Shown piece after piece: positions 4,944 through 7,994 of a stretch of DNA of 7,994 nt. Numbering within the stretch: position 1 is the stretch's first letter; each line of letters begins with the position of its first letter. The notes beneath the pieces are model-generated. The model had not been told where the DNA came from and ran no database searches. It saw nothing but the letters and a program-made list of their open reading frames with translations. The position numbers and the translations under genes are program-made. Origin of the DNA: Methanobacteriota archaeon (lineage in GTDB: Archaea; Thermoplasmatota; E2; DHVEG-1); assembly GCA_903930505.1 (NCBI GenBank), contig CAIYYQ010000224.1, positions 1 to 7,994 on the forward strand, written 5' to 3'.

Positions 4944-7580
4944 TTATACCTTTTGTATATTCGTAACATAGAAGAACCAGACTATTGCTTCATTGGTTGC
5001 GGTCACAACCGGTTCACCACTGCATCGTGCCGTCACCGTTATCTTCACTTTCCCAAATGCGAAGAACGGTGGTGTTTTTACTGTCTCTGTTGTTCCTGAT
5101 TGAACATATATCGTGTCATTAAAATATTTATTGACATGCAAACCTGAAAACGAGCCGCCAGCAATCTCAATTGTATAATCAACGTACTTCGACAACGGTA
5201 ACGTGCTTTTAACGGGTACTTTTATTCCAAATCCACCTGTGATAGCACCTATCTCCAATCGTTGACCAATATTCATGACCAACGGCTCTGAGAAACCGCT
5301 TTCTTTGTCATAGGGATCCTTTGCTTTGACAGTAACCTGGTAATACCCGCGTTCCTTCCACTTGTGGATTGCTTCAACCGGGCCTTCTCCAGATGGGAAC
5401 GGACCTAGCCAACCCGTGTTGAGGCCATCGCCCCAGTCAAACAAATAGAAAACATCCTGATGCTCCGGTTCCATCACTCCTTCAACGCTGAAGATATAGG
5501 CCTCGTTGATATCTCCTTCTTGTGGTCCTTCCGGTTGACTCGGTGTCGCTGGCGGATTACTATCGGTCACTATTATCGAAGCAGTATACGGAATTTTATT
5601 ATACGCGGTGACCACGAGGTCAACATCTTCAATGCCGCTTAGTGGATTATCCAGGTGAATGACAGCATGACCCGTGGCATTCGTGTATCCTGTGCCCAGT
5701 AATATGAAATCACGGGAGAGGGCGCAGAGCGCATCTTCGACTCCGGGGACATTCACCTCAAAGGTGGATGATCCCTCAGGGATACCGGGGTTATGCTCAA
5801 CCGTCATCGCCTCCGGGGTATCGGTTCGGACTTGAAGGGAAGGGTCACCGAATACATGCCAGGCATCGGTTTCCGCATATCCTGAGGATCCATAATCATC
5901 GTTCATACGCATACAACCCGTAAACGCGAGACCACCAAACGTGTTCTTCTTGTTTTCTGCATATGATTCAATGAGAAGGTCGATAATCTCATCTTGTGCA
6001 TCCATCGGTGGGTTCCAAGCCTGGATTTTTGAGGACATGAACGCAGCGATCGCGCCAGTGGGTTCATTGTTGTGCGTTGCTCGCATCCATGCCTCTGCAA
6101 AACAGGTGGATGATTCAAACTGTCCATTCAGACACGCAACAGAAAAGATAAACGGAAGCATATTGTCATTTGTGAGCGCAGCGATATCAGTAGTACTAAA
6201 CGCACTCGTGCCCCAGGCTGTTGCACTGCCATGACCACAGTAATTGATGATACCGCGACCGTTGTTCACCGCAGCGGAAATCATACTTGGAGTTGGGTTG
6301 CCGGAGGTGTCTTCACCGTTATGTGTCCCATCATAGAACTCGTCGATTTTGGTATAGTGATACCCCATGAGATCAGTTCGGATATTGCGCATATGCTGCC
6401 AATCATATTCATTATCATCGCCTGTGCCTTGGTTTGATGCAATACCGGTTCCGTTATGATACCACTCTGCCTGAAGTTGCGGGTATTTCTCGTAGTTAAT
6501 GGTTCGTGTAACCTGTGTTTCAACATCACCGATGGTTTCTGCAGAAAACCGTCCGACAAACACGTCAGGATAATGATCATCTCCGACGATATACGAGTAA
6601 CTGGGATCAGAAGTGTAGCTACTTACCATGATTGTTGGTACTTGCGCGGCATCGCCGACAAGAAGCACATACGTGAGACCATGGGTATGGTAATACTGAG
6701 CAATGTAATTCTTTATCGCAGTAGCGTTCCCGATCTCAGAAACCTTCACCATCTCGGTTTGGATTCCTTTCATGTTTTTCCATTGCATAAAGGGTACCAT
6801 CGCCGACCAAAAAGAATCGTATGTAATAATGAGCATATGTCCGTGTTCTTCAAGAGGGGCGTACAGTGTATTGAAATTTATAAACTGATTTTCATAAATA
6901 TCTGTTAAATCTGCGTCTATTTTCAACTGATGCGTATCATATTGAATATATTCATTCATTGTATCAGGTTCGACAGGGTATATCTCAATGAGAATATCTG
7001 TATAAAATCGCAGTTGTTTCTGTACTGGGTTGTATTGAAATGGGGTAATTTTTACAACCTGACCGCAGAAATCACGGAGGATATAGGGTTCACCTAACTC
7101 TGCTATGTCCTGAGGATACCACGTGTTATCGGTATATATATCGCCAAATTCATAGGGGACATCCTTGGGGTCTATCGCACGGAGCAAGTTGCCCTTTGAG
7201 GGCACGATCGCTATTTCGTCGTATTGTATATACTGAGCACGTACTATTTTGACATTCATTTTCACATTTTCTGGAACAATGATACTCCGACAGATGCTTG
7301 GAAGGTCTGGCATGTCTTTCACTAACGTATTTGATCCTCCATCGAGGATAATATGTGAATACTCTTCGCCCTCAATGATAATATTTTCCATGCTAAACTC
7401 ATGGATATGATATTCTACTCTCGTTCCATGTTCAATATTGTTGATGGTGATCGCAACATTGGGGGAATCCTCTTGGGGGTCACCTGGAGATGCACCGAAT
7501 GTACTGTACGGAACAGTAGTTCCCACAAAAAGCAACAGAATAGCGATTATGAATATTTTTTTTCGTATATCGTGTGGCAT
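4944..7580 (-). CDS. Secreted gingipain-R-like C25 cysteine peptidase with Ig-like, PKD and C-terminal beta domains, 878 aa
   Basis: Predicted extracellular cysteine endopeptidase close to Porphyromonas Arg-gingipain in its core. In order: a signal peptide (1-30; core IFIIAILLLFVG; cleavage after TFGA); a propeptide (about 45-240); and a C25 domain (about 245-585). Catalytic His450 (NYCGHGSATAWGTSAF) and Cys483 (FIFSVACLNGQF) are 33 residues apart, as His211 and Cys244 are in RgpB. Asp393 (YDWQH), Trp522 and Met526 (AWNPPM) match RgpB Asp163, Trp284 and Met288 of the Arg-binding S1 pocket. The position of RgpB Glu152 appears to be Gln384 (SNQGTG). After VFGDPSLQVRT (576-586) come an Ig-like domain (about 590-675), a PKD domain (676-771, YLFDWGDG and GYYQVTVKAKD), and a beta domain (774-878) resembling the end of the neighbouring 1374-residue peptidase. 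There is no membrane anchor. The start has only a weak ribosome binding site, but the signal peptide begins there and the next Met is residue 64. It probably degrades external protein for nutrition. Confidence 0.94.
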   Translation of the reverse strand: MPHDIRKKIFIIAILLLFVGTTVPYSTFGASPGDPQEDSPNVAITINNIEHGTRVEYHIHEFSMENIIIEGEEYSHIILDGGSNTLVKDMPDLPSICRSIIVPENVKMNVKIVRAQYIQYDEIAIVPSKGNLLRAIDPKDVPYEFGDIYTDNTWYPQDIAELGEPYILRDFCGQVVKITPFQYNPVQKQLRFYTDILIEIYPVEPDTMNEYIQYDTHQLKIDADLTDIYENQFINFNTLYAPLEEHGHMLIITYDSFWSAMVPFMQWKNMKGIQTEMVKVSEIGNATAIKNYIAQYYHTHGLTYVLLVGDAAQVPTIMVSSYTSDPSYSYIVGDDHYPDVFVGRFSAETIGDVETQVTRTINYEKYPQLQAEWYHNGTGIASNQGTGDDNEYDWQHMRNIRTDLMGYHYTKIDEFYDGTHNGEDTSGNPTPSMISAAVNNGRGIINYCGHGSATAWGTSAFSTTDIAALTNDNMLPFIFSVACLNGQFESSTCFAEAWMRATHNNEPTGAIAAFMSSKIQAWNPPMDAQDEIIDLLIESYAENKKNTFGGLAFTGCMRMNDDYGSSGYAETDAWHVFGDPSLQVRTDTPEAMTVEHNPGIPEGSSTFEVNVPGVEDALCALSRDFILLGTGYTNATGHAVIHLDNPLSGIEDVDLVVTAYNKIPYTASIIVTDSNPPATPSQPEGPQEGDINEAYIFSVEGVMEPEHQDVFYLFDWGDGLNTGWLGPFPSGEGPVEAIHKWKERGYYQVTVKAKDPYDKESGFSEPLVMNIGQRLEIGAITGGFGIKVPVKSTLPLSKYVDYTIEIAGGSFSGLHVNKYFNDTIYVQSGTTETVKTPPFFAFGKVKITVTARCSGEPVVTATNEAIVWFFYVTNIQKV

Positions 7581-7902
7581 TGTATGTTCTACCCTACTTC
7601 AAATGTTGAACTGATGTTTGATAATATAATATTTGTTTAATATATTTATATACTTTTTCATGTTTTTTACAACGATAATCTGGCGGTATTTGAAATGTAA
7701 ATAAAGTGACAAAAATCCATCAGGATCCACTAGTTATGAAAAGAAGACATATCTTCTATAGATGAAAAGTAAAAGGAGATTATCCATAAAAACAATAGAG
7801 GATAACGAGATAATAGGCATCTGGTTCCATAGTGATATTAGCTCTATTTCTTTCGTATTCTTCCATATCAAAAAAGAAAAAAAAGAGAAGGGAGAAGGAT
7901 CT
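7581..7902. other. 322-bp AT-rich intergenic region upstream of the 878-aa peptidase
   Basis: This gap holds the terminator of the gene at the right edge (7916-7870) and the promoter of the 878-residue peptidase (about 7659-7641). Between them, AGAAGA (7742-7747) and TCTTCT (7752-7757) form a short perfect inverted repeat with a 4-nt loop and no T tract after it on either strand. No convincing gene lies here; the short open frames on both strands have poor codon patterns and no ribosome binding site. Confidence 0.65.
7641..7659 (-). promoter_or_regulatory. TATA box of the 878-aa peptidase gene
   Basis: On the minus strand GAAAAAGTATATAAATATA (7659-7641) combines a purine-rich BRE-like stretch (GAAAAAG) with a strong archaeal-type TATA box (GTATATAAATA, 7653-7643). 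About 25 nt downstream the transcript would start near 7622, giving a leader of roughly 42 nt before ATG 7580. The leader has only a weak ribosome binding site (AGGG near 7595). The element is nearly symmetrical and could also fire on the plus strand, but no gene lies there. Confidence 0.55.
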
Positions 7903-7916
7903 CTAAATAAAGATCC
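7870..7916 (-). terminator. Hairpin plus T-rich terminator of the gene at the right edge
   Basis: On the minus strand GGATCT (7916-7911) and AGATCC (7902-7897) form a 6-bp stem with an 8-nt loop. They are followed by a pyrimidine-rich stretch with T8 (7884-7877) and T6 (7875-7870). The stop codon of the preceding reading frame (7905-7903) lies inside the loop. Placement and orientation fit termination of a leftward transcript before the promoter of the 878-residue peptidase. Confidence 0.55.
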
Positions 7917-7994
7917 CTGCACCTGGTTTCAGTTTGGGTTCTATGTGAGTATCGACTGGTTGCCGAACAGACGAACCATCGGATAGCACTTCGA
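7903..7994 (-). CDS. C-terminal 29 codons of an unidentified protein (runs off right edge)
   Basis: The minus-strand frame from GAA 7992-7990 is open for 29 codons and ends at TAG 7905-7903. The peptide begins EVLSDGSSVRQPVDTHIE, continues with PKLKPGAG and ends IFI. Its mixed hydrophilic composition and balanced codon use look like real coding sequence, unlike the AT-rich spacer beside it, and a hairpin with T tract sits directly at the stop. No family can be named from so short a piece, and nothing in it suggests secretion or protease function. The two other minus frames are less convincing: one stops at 7943-7941, the other runs into the T tract. Confidence 0.5.
   Translation of the reverse strand, partial: EVLSDGSSVRQPVDTHIEPKLKPGAGIFI

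Noticed and set aside
6456..6908. Plus-strand frame of 150 codons, the longest on that strand.
   Set aside because: It is entirely antisense to the gingipain-like catalytic domain and propeptide, whose minus-strand reading is unambiguous. It is Cys/His-rich in an unpatterned way and has no ribosome binding site.
7722..7734. GGATCCACTAGTT matches a common cloning-vector polylinker (BamHI-SpeI junction).
   Set aside because: The flanking bases do not continue as polylinker and the surrounding spacer is AT-rich genomic-looking sequence; a 13-base match is most likely chance.
7742..7757. Perfect inverted repeat AGAAGA-CATA-TCTTCT.
   Set aside because: It is isolated in AT-rich spacer, has no T tract after it and is about 90 bp upstream of the TATA box without partner sites. 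Too short to claim as an operator or terminator.
7762..7986. Plus-strand frame of 74 codons beginning MKSKRRLSIK.
   Set aside because: It has no ribosome binding site, crosses the T-rich terminator as a Lys/Glu tract, and its end is antisense to the better-looking minus-strand C-terminus. It has no recognisable domain.
1..7994. Search by eye for CRISPR arrays, tRNA or rRNA genes, insertion sequences and attachment sites.
   Set aside because: No regularly spaced direct repeats, cloverleaf-like segments, rRNA-like stretches, transposase motifs or flanking target duplications were seen.

Overview
The window looks archaeal. Genes carry strong Shine-Dalgarno matches to the archaeal 16S 3' end (GGAGGTG, GGGAGG), AT-rich TATA-like boxes lie about 45-70 bp upstream of start codons, transcripts appear to end in oligo-T tracts, and the secreted proteins use PKD-type and other beta-sandwich modules common in protein-degrading Euryarchaeota. 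Signal-peptide-bearing gingipain-family (C25) proteases are known from sediment Thermoplasmatota such as Marine Benthic Group D, so a Thermoplasmatota-like, detrital-protein-degrading archaeon is the best guess. No rRNA or other marker gene is present to prove it.

Every supported gene is on the minus strand, so the window reads from right to left. At the right edge (7994-7903) is the last 29 codons of an unidentified gene, followed by a hairpin and T-rich terminator (7916-7870). A TATA box at about 7653-7643 drives an 878-residue secreted C25 peptidase (7580-4944). This protein has a close gingipain-R-like catalytic core, an Ig-like domain, a PKD domain and a C-terminal beta domain. One base after its stop lies a possible 21-codon small ORF, then oligo-T termination signals (4862-4828).

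The 659-bp AT-rich gap 4943-4285 holds a cluster of overlapping inverted repeats (4409-4450), a possible decayed small plus-strand ORF (4481-4807), and the promoter of the next unit. That unit begins with a second secreted C25 peptidase of 1374 residues (4284-160). It differs clearly from the first: it carries a large insertion in its catalytic domain, an EF-hand-like loop and a putative Asp-box (sialidase-type) propeller, but its C-terminal domain resembles that of the first. Eighteen bases after its stop starts a third secreted protein with a clear signal peptide (141-1), cut off by the left edge. It is probably co-transcribed.

Together this is an extracellular proteolysis locus: two different gingipain-like cysteine endopeptidases plus a third exported protein of unknown function. 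The most interesting points are the apparent Glu-to-Gln change at the third catalytic-triad position of the 878-residue enzyme, with its Arg-specificity pocket kept; the C-terminal domain shared by both proteases, which may retain or sort them at the cell surface; and the unusual domain layout of the 1374-residue protein. No CRISPR array, tRNA, rRNA, insertion sequence or other mobile element was seen.
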